DNA of 39,911 bases. Source: an uncultured Paracoccaceae bacterium (GTDB taxonomy: Bacteria > Pseudomonadota > Alphaproteobacteria > Rhodobacterales > Rhodobacteraceae). Under the pieces are notes generated by a model, which worked only from the letters and a program-made list of their open reading frames with translations, did not search any database and was not told where the DNA came from. Position numbers and translations under genes: made by a program. The stretch's first letter is position 1. Each line of letters starts with the position of its first letter. Below are positions 25,276 through 32,631 of this stretch, in pieces. The DNA is taken from positions 1 through 39,911 of the forward strand of contig CANMKB010000011.1 in assembly GCA_947498415.1 (NCBI GenBank), given 5' to 3'.

Positions 25276-26169
25276 ATGACTATTTTGAACTCTCTCCGCA
25301 TTGGGTTCGCATCCGCTGCCATAGCAGTCTGCGCCCTGCCTGCTGCAGCTGATGATCTCAAGATCGTCGCAAGCTTTTCGATCCTAGGGGATATGGTAGA
25401 GCAAGTGGTGGGCGACGCAGCTGACGTCACAACCATCGTGGGCCCGGACGCTGACGCACATGTTTACCAACCTTCCGTCGCAGACGCCCGCGCCGTGGCC
25501 GAAGCTGATATCATCTTTGTGAACGGTCTGGGCTTTGAAACGTGGTCCGACACCCTGATCGCAGAATCTGGCAGCAAAGCCTCAGTGCATGTCGCAACCG
25601 CTGGGATCACCCCAGTGACAGTCGAAGATGCCATTGACCCCCACGCATGGAATTCTCTGCTGAACGGCGTTGTCTACGTCCAAAACATCGCCGACGTGCT
25701 GTCTGATGCGGTGCCAGCCCACGCCGATGACTTTCAGGAAAACGCAGAGGCTTATATCGCAGAGCTGACAGCCCTCGATGCAGAGACCCGCACGAAACTG
25801 GCTACATTGCCTGAGAACCACCGCACAGTGGTTACAGCGCATGATGCCTTTGGCTATCTGGCAGACGCTTACGGCCTAACCTTCCTGGCCCCCGTGGGCA
25901 TCGACACCGAAGCAGAACCATCTGCACGTGATCTGGCGATCTTGATCGATGGCTTGAAAGAGCAGGGCGCCTCTGCGTTGTTCGTCGAAAACATCACAAG
26001 CCCGGCGCTGATCAACCAAATCTCTGAAGAGACCGGTATCGAAATCGGCGGCCGTCTGTACTCCGACGCTCTGTCCGAGCGCGGCGGCCCAGCAACCAGC
26101 TACTTGGCAATGTTCAAGCACAATCTGGGCGCATTGATCCACGCCTTGGAACACGCAGGCCACAGCTAA
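25276..26169 (+). CDS. Metal ABC transporter substrate-binding protein (ZnuA/PsaA cluster A-I)
   Basis: This 297-residue periplasmic metal-binding protein has a Sec signal peptide (cleavage near AAA-DDLK, residue 25). The expected four ligands are His62 (DAHVYQPS), His123 (DPHAWNS), His189 (TAHDAFGY) and Asp264 (LYSDAL). The third ligand is His, as in zinc-type members; manganese-type members have Glu there. The His-rich loop found in many ZnuA proteins is absent. These features do not exclude cobalt. ATG 25276 is preferred over longer frames because the signal peptide starts there. The gene closes the riboswitch-controlled operon, and a 10-bp hairpin follows. Confidence 0.93.
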   Translation: MTILNSLRIGFASAAIAVCALPAAADDLKIVASFSILGDMVEQVVGDAADVTTIVGPDADAHVYQPSVADARAVAEADIIFVNGLGFETWSDTLIAESGSKASVHVATAGITPVTVEDAIDPHAWNSLLNGVVYVQNIADVLSDAVPAHADDFQENAEAYIAELTALDAETRTKLATLPENHRTVVTAHDAFGYLADAYGLTFLAPVGIDTEAEPSARDLAILIDGLKEQGASALFVENITSPALINQISEETGIEIGGRLYSDALSERGGPATSYLAMFKHNLGALIHALEHAGHS

Positions 26170-26179
26170 ACAATCCCAA

Positions 26180-26204
26180 CGCGGGCCGCGTCCTGCGGTT
26201 CGCG
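26180..26204 (+). terminator. GC-rich hairpin after the metal importer operon
   Basis: CGCGGGCCGC and GCGGTTCGCG form a 10-bp stem with two G-U pairs and a 5-base loop, 11 bp after the binding-protein stop. No clear U-run follows, so termination efficiency is uncertain. Confidence 0.5.
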
Positions 26205-26220
26205 CTGGCGCATGTCTGCT

Positions 26221-26568
26221 TTAGTGTGACAACAGCCGAAGCAACATCTTGCGGCGGGCATCCTGCCCGCCGAAAAACACAGCCAAAATAACCACGGTTT
26301 GATCCTGCTGTTGCACGCGAAACCAATAATTGGCTTTGCCCAGCGTCAAACAGCGGCACCCCGGTAAAATCTCATCTTGACCAGAGCCCCGCAACGGCGC
26401 GGTCAATATCCGATTGGCCTCTTCGCGGATCTGCCAAATCCGTGTTTCAGCATGCTCTAACGCGGCCTCAATCGGCTCTCCGAAGGCAATATAGCTGTCA
26501 ACAAGATGATCAAAGATCAGCGCAAAGTCTGCGTCCGCATCCGCCGCGAACTCAAGTGTCCAGGCCAT
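26221..26568 (-). CDS. parE: ParE/RelE-type toxin
   Basis: This is a toxin of about 115 residues with the RelE/ParE fold. It starts MAWTLEFAADADADFALIFD and continues with the family segments RIWQIREEANRI, PLRGSG and NYWFRVQQQDQTVVILAVFF. Plasmid-borne ParE proteins poison DNA gyrase and kill cells that lose the plasmid. I chose ATG 26568, which overlaps the antitoxin stop by 17 bases. The gene is transcribed with the ParD-like antitoxin upstream, the usual order. The exact target is inferred from the family. Confidence 0.85.
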   Translation of the reverse strand: MAWTLEFAADADADFALIFDHLVDSYIAFGEPIEAALEHAETRIWQIREEANRILTAPLRGSGQDEILPGCRCLTLGKANYWFRVQQQDQTVVILAVFFGGQDARRKMLLRLLSH

Positions 26569-26827
26569 GCGCCCGACGCTTGTTGGCAATCACATCAGAG
26601 AGTTTGTCATCAAACGACTCGGCCGACACTGTGTGCCCCGCAGCACGCTGCCCCAACAAACGGCGCAACGCATCTCGCTCTAACTCCGCATCTTCCTCAC
26701 GCTGCCGCAACACCTCGACGCCCTTTTGCAAGACAGCACTCACACTTGAATACTGACCGGTTTTCACCATGGCCTTTGCAAAGGCAAATTGGTCGTCTGT
26801 TAACGATACAGATGATTTCACAGTCAT
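26552..26827 (-). CDS. parD: ParD-type antitoxin (ribbon-helix-helix)
   Basis: This 91-residue antitoxin has an N-terminal ribbon-helix-helix DNA-binding domain (SVSLTDDQFAFAKAMVKTGQ, then YSSVSAVLQKGVEVLRQRE) and a charged C-terminal tail that would wrap around the toxin. ATG 26827 is preferred over 26839 because GGAGG lies 5 bases upstream of it. It neutralises the adjacent toxin and should repress its own promoter. Together the two genes stabilise the plasmid by post-segregational killing. Confidence 0.87.
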   Translation of the reverse strand: MTVKSSVSLTDDQFAFAKAMVKTGQYSSVSAVLQKGVEVLRQREEDAELERDALRRLLGQRAAGHTVSAESFDDKLSDVIANKRRAHGLDT

Positions 26828-26999
26828 AGCGACCTCCATGCCCCATCGGTAGCACCAAGTAGCACCACGCGCAAGCTTAACTGACTTAAATTACCATAAT
26901 ATTGATTATAAGAAACCGCGACTTTCGCAACCTCGTCTACACTTGAGGCAACCGTTCCGTCTGAGCCATGTCTTAAACAACACCGCATTCTCTCCCTCT

Positions 27000-27424
27000 T
27001 TCGCAGCTGCCATAATGTTTTCAGTCAGAGTCAGGCCCGGGGATAATGTGTTAACCCGAATGCCATGCGGGCCCTAGCTCCAGGCCATGGCACGCCCCAT
27101 GGCGCAAATGGCGCCTTGGGTTCCGGCATAGTCTTCATAGCTTTGGCCACTTGCGCTGCCGTGGACCGAGAACACATTCACCAAGACCCCTACCCTTTTG
27201 TGTTCCACCATAATCCGCGCCGCCGCCTGGCAGCCCACCAAGACAGATCGCTGGTTGGTCTCCCAAAGCTGATCCCACATCGCCACATCTGCCTCAAGAA
27301 ACGGCGCCGTTAACGTCACACCGGCATTGTTGAGCAAGCCATCCAAACGCCCTGTTTCGGCACGTGCCTGTTTGATCGCCGCAACAAGATCTTTTGGATT
27401 ACGATTGTCAGCCTTGATCGCCAA
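27000..27424 (-). pseudogene. Truncated short-chain dehydrogenase/reductase with an internal stop
   Basis: The minus-strand reading frame shows the middle of an SDR protein: RLDGLLNNAGV with the NNAG motif, VNVFSVHGSASGQSYEDYAG at the active-site region, then MAWS. A TAG at 27074-27076 interrupts it where a Glu codon is expected (MAWEL type). The frame resumes as GPHGIRVNTLSPGLTLTEN, clearly the SDR C-terminal part. The N-terminal nucleotide-binding glycine motif is missing and the catalytic Lys of YxxxK appears as Gln. The gene is therefore a decayed fragment between the toxin-antitoxin pair and the partition locus. Confidence 0.85.
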
Positions 27425-27499
27425 AACGATGGCTAGAACTTATTGTAAGAGCACGCAAATCAACTGCCCTACCCGCAACTTAGGTGCGCCGAAAACAAA

Positions 27500-27526
27500 A
27501 AATTGCCAGAAAAGTTCTGGCAATTT
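27500..27526. repeat. Candidate parS site 1: 12-bp inverted repeat
   Basis: Perfect 12-bp arms (AAATTGCCAGAA and its complement) flank a 3-bp spacer AAG. The outer half-site AATTGCCA/TGGCAATT is the same as in the palindrome at 27573-27596. Position just downstream of parB suggests a partition centromere. It could alternatively act as a terminator hairpin, but no U-run follows on either strand. Confidence 0.6.
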
Positions 27527-27572
27527 CCAACGTCAATTTTCTTATAAACTACTGTTTTATATAAATAATATC

Positions 27573-27596
27573 GAAAATTGCCAATTGGCAATTTTC
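27573..27596. repeat. Candidate parS site 2: perfect 24-bp palindrome at the end of parB
   Basis: This stretch is fully self-complementary: arms GAAAATTGCC around AATT. It overlaps the final base of the parB stop codon. It shares the AATTGCCA half-site with the inverted repeat 47 bp away. Two matched palindromes beside parB are the usual appearance of a ParB-binding centromere. Confidence 0.65.
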
Positions 27597-28609
27597 TAGA
27601 TGTCCCCTTCCCGGTCGATCATCAACTTATCCAAGAGCTTTCTCAGGTCAGCGGGCGGGATGCTTTTATCAAATTCAAGCACAACCTGACGCCCCGTATC
27701 GGTGCGTTTCATTTTATAGTCTGTGCCTTTGGCGGTGTAGACGTGTTTCAGTGAGGCTTTGGTTTTGCGCTTAATCGCCTTGCCCTGCCCTGCTCGCTTT
27801 AGCTCTTCGATGACCTTGGCCGGATCGTTCCACGGCTGCCCATCTGTGGTCGCCCCAACGGCACGCATCGAGGCCAACCATGCCGCTCGTTCAATCATTT
27901 CCGAGCGGGCTTCGGGCTGTGCCAAGAACGGCTTTAAAGACCGTGCGTGAAGCTCTTTGATTTCGTTTGGATTTGGGTAGGCCTCCACGATCTCTGTCGG
28001 AAGCTTTGCCAAGAACAGGTAGCGTGACAGCCAAGCTTCGGAGACTTGCAAACGCTGCGCCATCGATTTTTGCTTGCCGCCATAATAGAGCTTTACCGCC
28101 GCTGCGTAATCGACTGCCCGTTCGTAATCTGAAATATCGGCACGATCACGGTTTTCGATATCCGCCAGACGGAAGGCCTCTTCGTCGGTCAGGTCGCGGA
28201 CTTCGATCAGATACTTGAATTGCGGGTAGTTGTTGGCCTGCAACCACGAGATTGCGAAATGACGGCGCGCGCCACAGATGACTTCGTAGTCGTAATCGGC
28301 ATCCCCTTGAATGCGGCGTACCACGGCGGGGAATTCTTGTTTGCCTTGCTGCTGGATGCCTTCGATCAAATCCGCGCAGTTTTCAGCGGTGAGCAATTCG
28401 TAGTTGCGGTTATGACGCTCCCACATTTTGCAGCGGCCGGGATCGACGCGTTGAAGTGTTTTTTCATCCACATCACCGCTAAGCTTTTCGCCAATGGCAT
28501 TGCCACGTTTTAGAAAGCGCCCTGCCCCACGATCTTTCTTTTGGGTGGGTTCTTCGGAATTGATGCCACTCAGAACGGCATCAAAAATTTCATCATGCTT
28601 CCGTGTCAT
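27596..28609 (-). CDS. parB: ParB/RepB-type plasmid partition protein
   Basis: This 337-residue centromere-binding protein has the ParB N-terminal nuclease-like domain, with the box CGARRHFAISWL at about 112-123. It is followed by the HTH KSMAQRLQVSEAWLSRYLFL (181-200). It binds parS and cooperates with ParA to segregate the plasmid. ATG 28609 is chosen because AGGAGG lies 7 bases upstream and it overlaps the parA stop (ATGA). The open frame extends upstream to 28651 within parA. It is the second gene of a parAB operon that diverges from rep across the origin region. Confidence 0.92.
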   Translation of the reverse strand: MTRKHDEIFDAVLSGINSEEPTQKKDRGAGRFLKRGNAIGEKLSGDVDEKTLQRVDPGRCKMWERHNRNYELLTAENCADLIEGIQQQGKQEFPAVVRRIQGDADYDYEVICGARRHFAISWLQANNYPQFKYLIEVRDLTDEEAFRLADIENRDRADISDYERAVDYAAAVKLYYGGKQKSMAQRLQVSEAWLSRYLFLAKLPTEIVEAYPNPNEIKELHARSLKPFLAQPEARSEMIERAAWLASMRAVGATTDGQPWNDPAKVIEELKRAGQGKAIKRKTKASLKHVYTAKGTDYKMKRTDTGRQVVLEFDKSIPPADLRKLLDKLMIDREGDI

Positions 28610-29808
28610 AGCAAGCCCTCCTGGCTTAGCGCTTCTTTTTGGCTGGGCCATGTTTTGCGCATCAGAATTTCGACTTCGCGGCCGATCGCATCAAGATATG
28701 CACGGCACCGCTTGTGGGTTTCTGTGCGGGTTCCGGCCCCGGTGATTTCATAGACGGTCAATAGGTTGGCCGTGGCATTGTCGATTTCAGCGGAGTCTTT
28801 CAGCACCGATTGCAGCATATCGCCCGCAAAGACCGCATCCATCATCCGCTTGATTGCAACATGCGCCGATTTCCCGTCGTTCATCTTGGTCGCAAGAATC
28901 TTGACGAACTTATAACTGTGCGACCCGCCAACTTGTTCGAGCTCTGTTAGGGTGCTGGTCATCATTTTTAGGAAGTGAACAGTAGAGCCGAAATCAACAT
29001 TGTTTGGCGGCGTTGGCACCAAGATCGCATCTGCGGCCCGCAGCACGGACAAGGAAATCATGCCAAGGGCAGGAGGGGGATCGAGCAGGATCACATCAAA
29101 GTGGTCGCGGATGGAATTGATGCCTTCGCGCAAGCGATCGAGGACAAAACCGGATTCACGGGCCATGCGGCCGGCCAATTCATATTCTGCATCATAGAGG
29201 CCCAGGTTGGCCGCAACCATGGCGATGCCCGGCCAATAGGTGGCACGCAGCGCATAGCGTAGATCTTGTGGGCCACCGTGGCGGAAAAAGGGGTAAAGCG
29301 TTTCTTCGTCTTCATCGATGTCAATGTCTGGGTTTAGACCAAAGATCGAAGTGGTTGACGCCTGGCTGTCGCAATCAATCACGCAGACCCGATACCCTTG
29401 GAGCGCAAGATATTGTGAGAGGTGCGTGACAAGCGTGGATTTCCCGACACCCCCTTTGAAGTTCTGAACCGCCAATACAAGCGCTTCGTCGTCTTCGCTT
29501 CGGTGGGGCAGGGTACCAAAGAGCTGACGCATGTTGTTGATCTCGTGCAATGAGTAGCCTTTGCGACGTCCGGTCTTTTCGTCCTTTTCGGGTTCCGGCA
29601 AACGGCCCTCATTCTCTGCATCTCTGATCAAGGTTTCAGAGCGCCCAACCATTTGAGCGGCAGTGCGTACGTTGAACCGAAGATCGAGACCTTTTTGTGT
29701 GCCGGGTGCAAAGACCTGATCACGGAGACGATCAATGACAGAGCTTGCTCTGTTTGATAGAACATCTAGGTCATCTAAAGACACTGAGGGGAGAATTGGA
29801 TCGGTCAT
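28606..29808 (-). CDS. parA: ParA-type plasmid partition ATPase
   Basis: This 400-residue Walker-type ATPase begins with a MerR-like HTH region (FNVRTAAQMVGRSETLIRDA, 45-64), as in the large P1-type ParA and RepA partition proteins. The deviant Walker A is FKGGVGKST (117-125), and further motifs are VIDCDSQAS and VILLDPPPAL. It drives plasmid segregation and probably represses its own operon through the N-terminal domain. ATG 29808 is preferred over 29904: it follows GGGG and starts MTDPILPS, and the longer frame crosses the palindromes likely to be its operator. Confidence 0.93.
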   Translation of the reverse strand: MTDPILPSVSLDDLDVLSNRASSVIDRLRDQVFAPGTQKGLDLRFNVRTAAQMVGRSETLIRDAENEGRLPEPEKDEKTGRRKGYSLHEINNMRQLFGTLPHRSEDDEALVLAVQNFKGGVGKSTLVTHLSQYLALQGYRVCVIDCDSQASTTSIFGLNPDIDIDEDEETLYPFFRHGGPQDLRYALRATYWPGIAMVAANLGLYDAEYELAGRMARESGFVLDRLREGINSIRDHFDVILLDPPPALGMISLSVLRAADAILVPTPPNNVDFGSTVHFLKMMTSTLTELEQVGGSHSYKFVKILATKMNDGKSAHVAIKRMMDAVFAGDMLQSVLKDSAEIDNATANLLTVYEITGAGTRTETHKRCRAYLDAIGREVEILMRKTWPSQKEALSQEGLL

Positions 29809-29839
29809 GGTACCCCACGATTTTTGATTTTTTGGTGAT

Positions 29840-29876
29840 TTTTGCTCAAAAAGCAAAACACTGTTCGATAATATCG
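29840..29876. promoter_or_regulatory. Palindromes upstream of parA (putative autoregulatory operator)
   Basis: Two inverted repeats precede parA: TTTTGCT-N5-AGCAAAA (29840-29858) and CGATA-A-TATCG (29866-29876), within an AT-rich stretch. They lie 32-68 bp upstream of the parA start. Type Ia ParA proteins bind such sites through their N-terminal HTH. Function is inferred. Confidence 0.4.
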
Positions 29877-30057
29877 TTTTTTCAAAAGTATGGGTGTTTC
29901 GCAAGAAAGATATGATGCGATTCGATCTATGAGGGGTTTGAGCGTTGAAACTGTGCTTTCGAGGACTCTGTTTGGGGCAGGATTTTGTAGGTTCTGATTC
30001 TAAGTGTTCAAGTGTTCGTATCTGGCAAGTATATGTTTTAAATAATTAAATCCGTGT

Positions 30058-30143
30058 AACCCTTACATCGTGGGTGCTTAAACTTACGAATTGGGATGCG
30101 AAGTCTTACGGATTGGGTGGTTTAACCTTACATTTTGGATGGG
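30058..30143 (+). repeat. Iterons of the replication origin (four direct repeats)
   Basis: Four direct repeats with consensus AA-N2-CTTAC-N3-TTGGGTG occur with the CTTAC core at 30062, 30083, 30105 and 30127, that is 21-22 bp apart (two helical turns). They sit upstream of the Rep_3-type initiator gene, next to a very AT-rich segment (about 30017-30052) that could be the unwinding element. This is the typical architecture of an iteron-controlled oriV. Confidence 0.88.
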
Positions 30144-30226
30144 CCAGAAAATGAAGGAAAATAACCCTTTGTTTTGATTCGTTTAGCTGAACAAATCAGG
30201 GTTTCTTGAAGATTCAAAGCGACTTT

Positions 30227-30332
30227 AAACCTTACATTTTGGGTGCTGCATCTTTGGTTCGCGTGAGAAGATTGACGCGAAACGCAGTTTCTCTTACAAG
30301 CAAATGAACCAAATGTAAGAATTGCGTGTAAG
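30227..30332. promoter_or_regulatory. Fifth iteron and inverted iteron half-sites at the rep promoter
   Basis: A further complete iteron (CTTACATTTTGGGTG) begins at 30231, about 104 bp from the array. Closer to rep there is CTTACA at 30293-30298 facing TGTAAG at 30314-30319, and another GTAAG at 30328-30332. Inverted half-iterons near the start of rep are the usual operator through which Rep dimers repress their own synthesis. The likely rep start (30343) follows immediately. Confidence 0.65.
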
Positions 30333-30342
30333 CGGTCGGATC

Positions 30343-31374
30343 ATGGCGGACGAGCTTAAGAAACCATACAGCAGTTTGGATGCGAAACCAAACGCGGACT
30401 CGCTGATTAAACCCGGCGAGCTGGTGGATTTGGTTGAGGTTACGCCACTTACGCTGAATGATCGACGTATTTACAACCTGATGCTGGAACATGCGTGGGA
30501 AGAGATTGATAAGCCAGTGGTGCATCATATCTCGAAGGCCACGTTGCGCGGGACGCATAATTCAAATGATCGCATTGGTGATTCTGTTGAACGGCTGATG
30601 CGTGCGATTGTGAAAGTGTCGGTGCTGAAAGATGGCGAACCGGCGATTGAGCGGGTGCAGCTGTTGGGCGGGAACATCGAACTCGAGCAACCGGATGGGA
30701 TGCTGTATTACGAGATCCCGCGGGCCTTGCGGAAGATCATTAAAAATTCGACGGTATTTGCGCGGCTTCAGAAAGAAGTCATGTTTGCCTTGTCGTCGAA
30801 ATACGCGCTGACCCTGTATGAGATGGTGCAGAAACGCGGGAACCTGCGGTTTAAATCTTCGGAGAAGTTCAAGTTAGAAGAGCTGCGCGGGATTCTTGGG
30901 GTGCCGAAGGGCAAGCTGACGACTTGGTCTAACTTGAACCTGCGGGCCCTGGCGCCTGCGGTGGATGAGGTGAACGCGCTGTCGGATTATAATGTCAGCA
31001 TGACCCCTTATAAAGAAGGTCGGCGCGTTGCGGGCGTGGTGCTAGAATGGACTCGTAAGGATGCAGCCGGTCAATCGGCGGCGGACCGGGAGATTGAATA
31101 TTCCAAGGTTGGGCGCAAAGCGCGACTTGAGGGGCGGGTGGAACAGGTTGTTGAAACGCCTCAGATCAAACCGCGACCTGCATGGCTTGAGCGGGCAGGG
31201 GAGTCGCTGCGGTCAGAGACCTATGAAACCGCTAAGCTGAGATTCCCAGGCTATGATATTTACCACGTCGAATCTGAATGGCGATCTTGGGCGGCAGATC
31301 GTGAGCCGCCGCGGGATGCTGATAAGGCCTATTTGGCGTTTTTCCGAACATTTGCAGAGCGTAACCCGATTTAA
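30343..31374 (+). CDS. Rep_3/RepB-family plasmid replication initiator
   Basis: This initiator protein of about 343 residues has the two winged-helix domains of the Rep_3 family. The first is around LTLNDRRIYNLMLEHAWEEI, and the second around SSKYALTLYEMVQKRGNLRF, followed by FKLEELRGILGVPKGKLTTW. Such proteins bind iterons and open the origin. I prefer ATG 30343; a TTG at 30322 is in frame but lies inside the half-iteron operator, and neither has a strong ribosome site. It is divergent from parAB. The type fits the RepB-class replicons known from Rhodobacterales, which is an inference from family membership. Confidence 0.9.
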   Translation: MADELKKPYSSLDAKPNADSLIKPGELVDLVEVTPLTLNDRRIYNLMLEHAWEEIDKPVVHHISKATLRGTHNSNDRIGDSVERLMRAIVKVSVLKDGEPAIERVQLLGGNIELEQPDGMLYYEIPRALRKIIKNSTVFARLQKEVMFALSSKYALTLYEMVQKRGNLRFKSSEKFKLEELRGILGVPKGKLTTWSNLNLRALAPAVDEVNALSDYNVSMTPYKEGRRVAGVVLEWTRKDAAGQSAADREIEYSKVGRKARLEGRVEQVVETPQIKPRPAWLERAGESLRSETYETAKLRFPGYDIYHVESEWRSWAADREPPRDADKAYLAFFRTFAERNPI

Positions 31375-31496
31375 CCATCGAGGGTCATTCCGTGGAAATA
31401 AGATAGAAAGTGCAGAGCCTTGAGCTTTGCATATTATTGTGCATACATTGTTGTCAGCATAAAATTCGACGTAATTTGACTGCGCCATTCTTTTTA

Positions 31497-31513
31497 TTTG
31501 CATATATAAAAAT
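31497..31513. promoter_or_regulatory. AT-rich operator-like site upstream of the sugar ABC operon
   Basis: TTTGCATATATAAAAAT matches 13 of 17 positions of the site TTTACAAATGTAAAAGT at 8496-8512. It lies 101 bp before the binding-protein start. Because it is AT-rich, the match could be chance, so it is a weak call. Confidence 0.25.
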
Positions 31514-31614
31514 TACTTGCTTAAATGAAAGTGAGCCAAACAGACCTGTTTGGCCGGTGTCTGGGGGGCGGGGAGAACCCTTCGGTTTATTGTTCTTTTG
31601 GAGGAGTTCAAATT

Positions 31615-32568
31615 ATGAAGAGAGTTTTCGGGGCAGCGCTTGCGGGCGCGATGCTCGCCGCAAATGCTGTGTTTGCCGCAGACATCACAATCGGTCTTTC
31701 TGTTGACCAGCTGTTTGAAAGCCGCGTTGCGGTGAACAACGGCATCAAGGCGGAATCGGCGGATCGTGGATATGACGTTGTCGAAGTCGTTGCCGATGGT
31801 GACGCCCAGCAACAGAACGCACAAATTCAATCGCTGATCGCACAGGGCGTGGATGCGATTTTGGTTTGCGCGGTAGATCAGAACACAATCGAACGTGCCT
31901 TGTTGGCAGCAAAGCGTGCAGGCATTCCAGTTGTTGCCTATGATCGCGACCTACCAGATAGCCGTGTGGTGCAGGCCTTTGTGGGCCCAGATTCATTGAT
32001 CGATGGCCGTCTTGCGGGTGATTACACCGCGGATGCTTTGGCAGGCAAAGAAGGTGAAATTACCATCGTTGAGCTGATTGGTGCGCTGAACGACCAAAAC
32101 GGCATCGACCGTTCTAAAGGGTTCCGCGAAGGCATCGCGAAATTGGGCAACGTGAACCTGATCGAAGTTCCAACGGATTGGGATTCTGCACGGGCGCTGT
32201 CTGGTACGCAAAACGCGTTCCAGGCGAACCCAAAGGTTGATGCGGTTTTTGCTGCAACAGACACACATATCCCTGCAGTCGAGACTGTTTTGGCTGATCT
32301 TGGTAAGCTGATGCCGATGGGCAAGGATGGTCATGTTGTGATCACCGGTGTGAACGGATCAAACGACGGGTATCAAGCCGTGCTGTCTGGCACTGCGGAT
32401 GCATTTGTTGTGATGGGCACCGAAGCAACAGGCCGTAAGGCGGTTGATCTGGCGGCTAAGATTCTTGCGGGTGAGTCCGTTGAGCGTCTGAACTATGTGG
32501 GCGGTAACCTGTACACAGCGGCAGATGCAGAGGCCAATAAAGCCAAGATTTGGGGTGCGCCTAAATAA
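31615..32568 (+). CDS. Sugar ABC transporter substrate-binding protein (RbsB-like)
   Basis: This 317-residue periplasmic binding protein of the ribose/galactose type has a Sec signal peptide ending near VFA-ADITIG. It has the periplasmic-binding fold with QNAQIQSLIAQGVDAILVCA and GIPVVAYDRDLPDS, both typical of the RbsB group. ATG 31615 follows a strong GGAGGAG; the frame is open upstream but has no signal there. It is the first gene of a binding protein, permease, double ATPase, permease operon. The stable hairpin after it should keep its transcript more abundant than the rest. The ligand could be a pentose or a related polyol. Confidence 0.92.
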   Translation: MKRVFGAALAGAMLAANAVFAADITIGLSVDQLFESRVAVNNGIKAESADRGYDVVEVVADGDAQQQNAQIQSLIAQGVDAILVCAVDQNTIERALLAAKRAGIPVVAYDRDLPDSRVVQAFVGPDSLIDGRLAGDYTADALAGKEGEITIVELIGALNDQNGIDRSKGFREGIAKLGNVNLIEVPTDWDSARALSGTQNAFQANPKVDAVFAATDTHIPAVETVLADLGKLMPMGKDGHVVITGVNGSNDGYQAVLSGTADAFVVMGTEATGRKAVDLAAKILAGESVERLNYVGGNLYTAADAEANKAKIWGAPK

Positions 32569-32581
32569 GCGCCCCTTACAG

Positions 32582-32607
32582 CAATGCGCCAATCCCTTGG
32601 CGCATTG
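32582..32607 (+). terminator. Intercistronic hairpin (attenuating terminator) in the sugar ABC operon
   Basis: CAATGCGCCAA-TCCC-TTGGCGCATTG is a perfect 11-bp stem followed by TCTTTCCTTT. It lies between the binding-protein and first permease genes. Such partial terminators or stabilising hairpins give the binding protein a higher expression level than the membrane components. Confidence 0.8.
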
Positions 32608-32631
32608 TCTTTCCTTTGAGGAACACTACAC

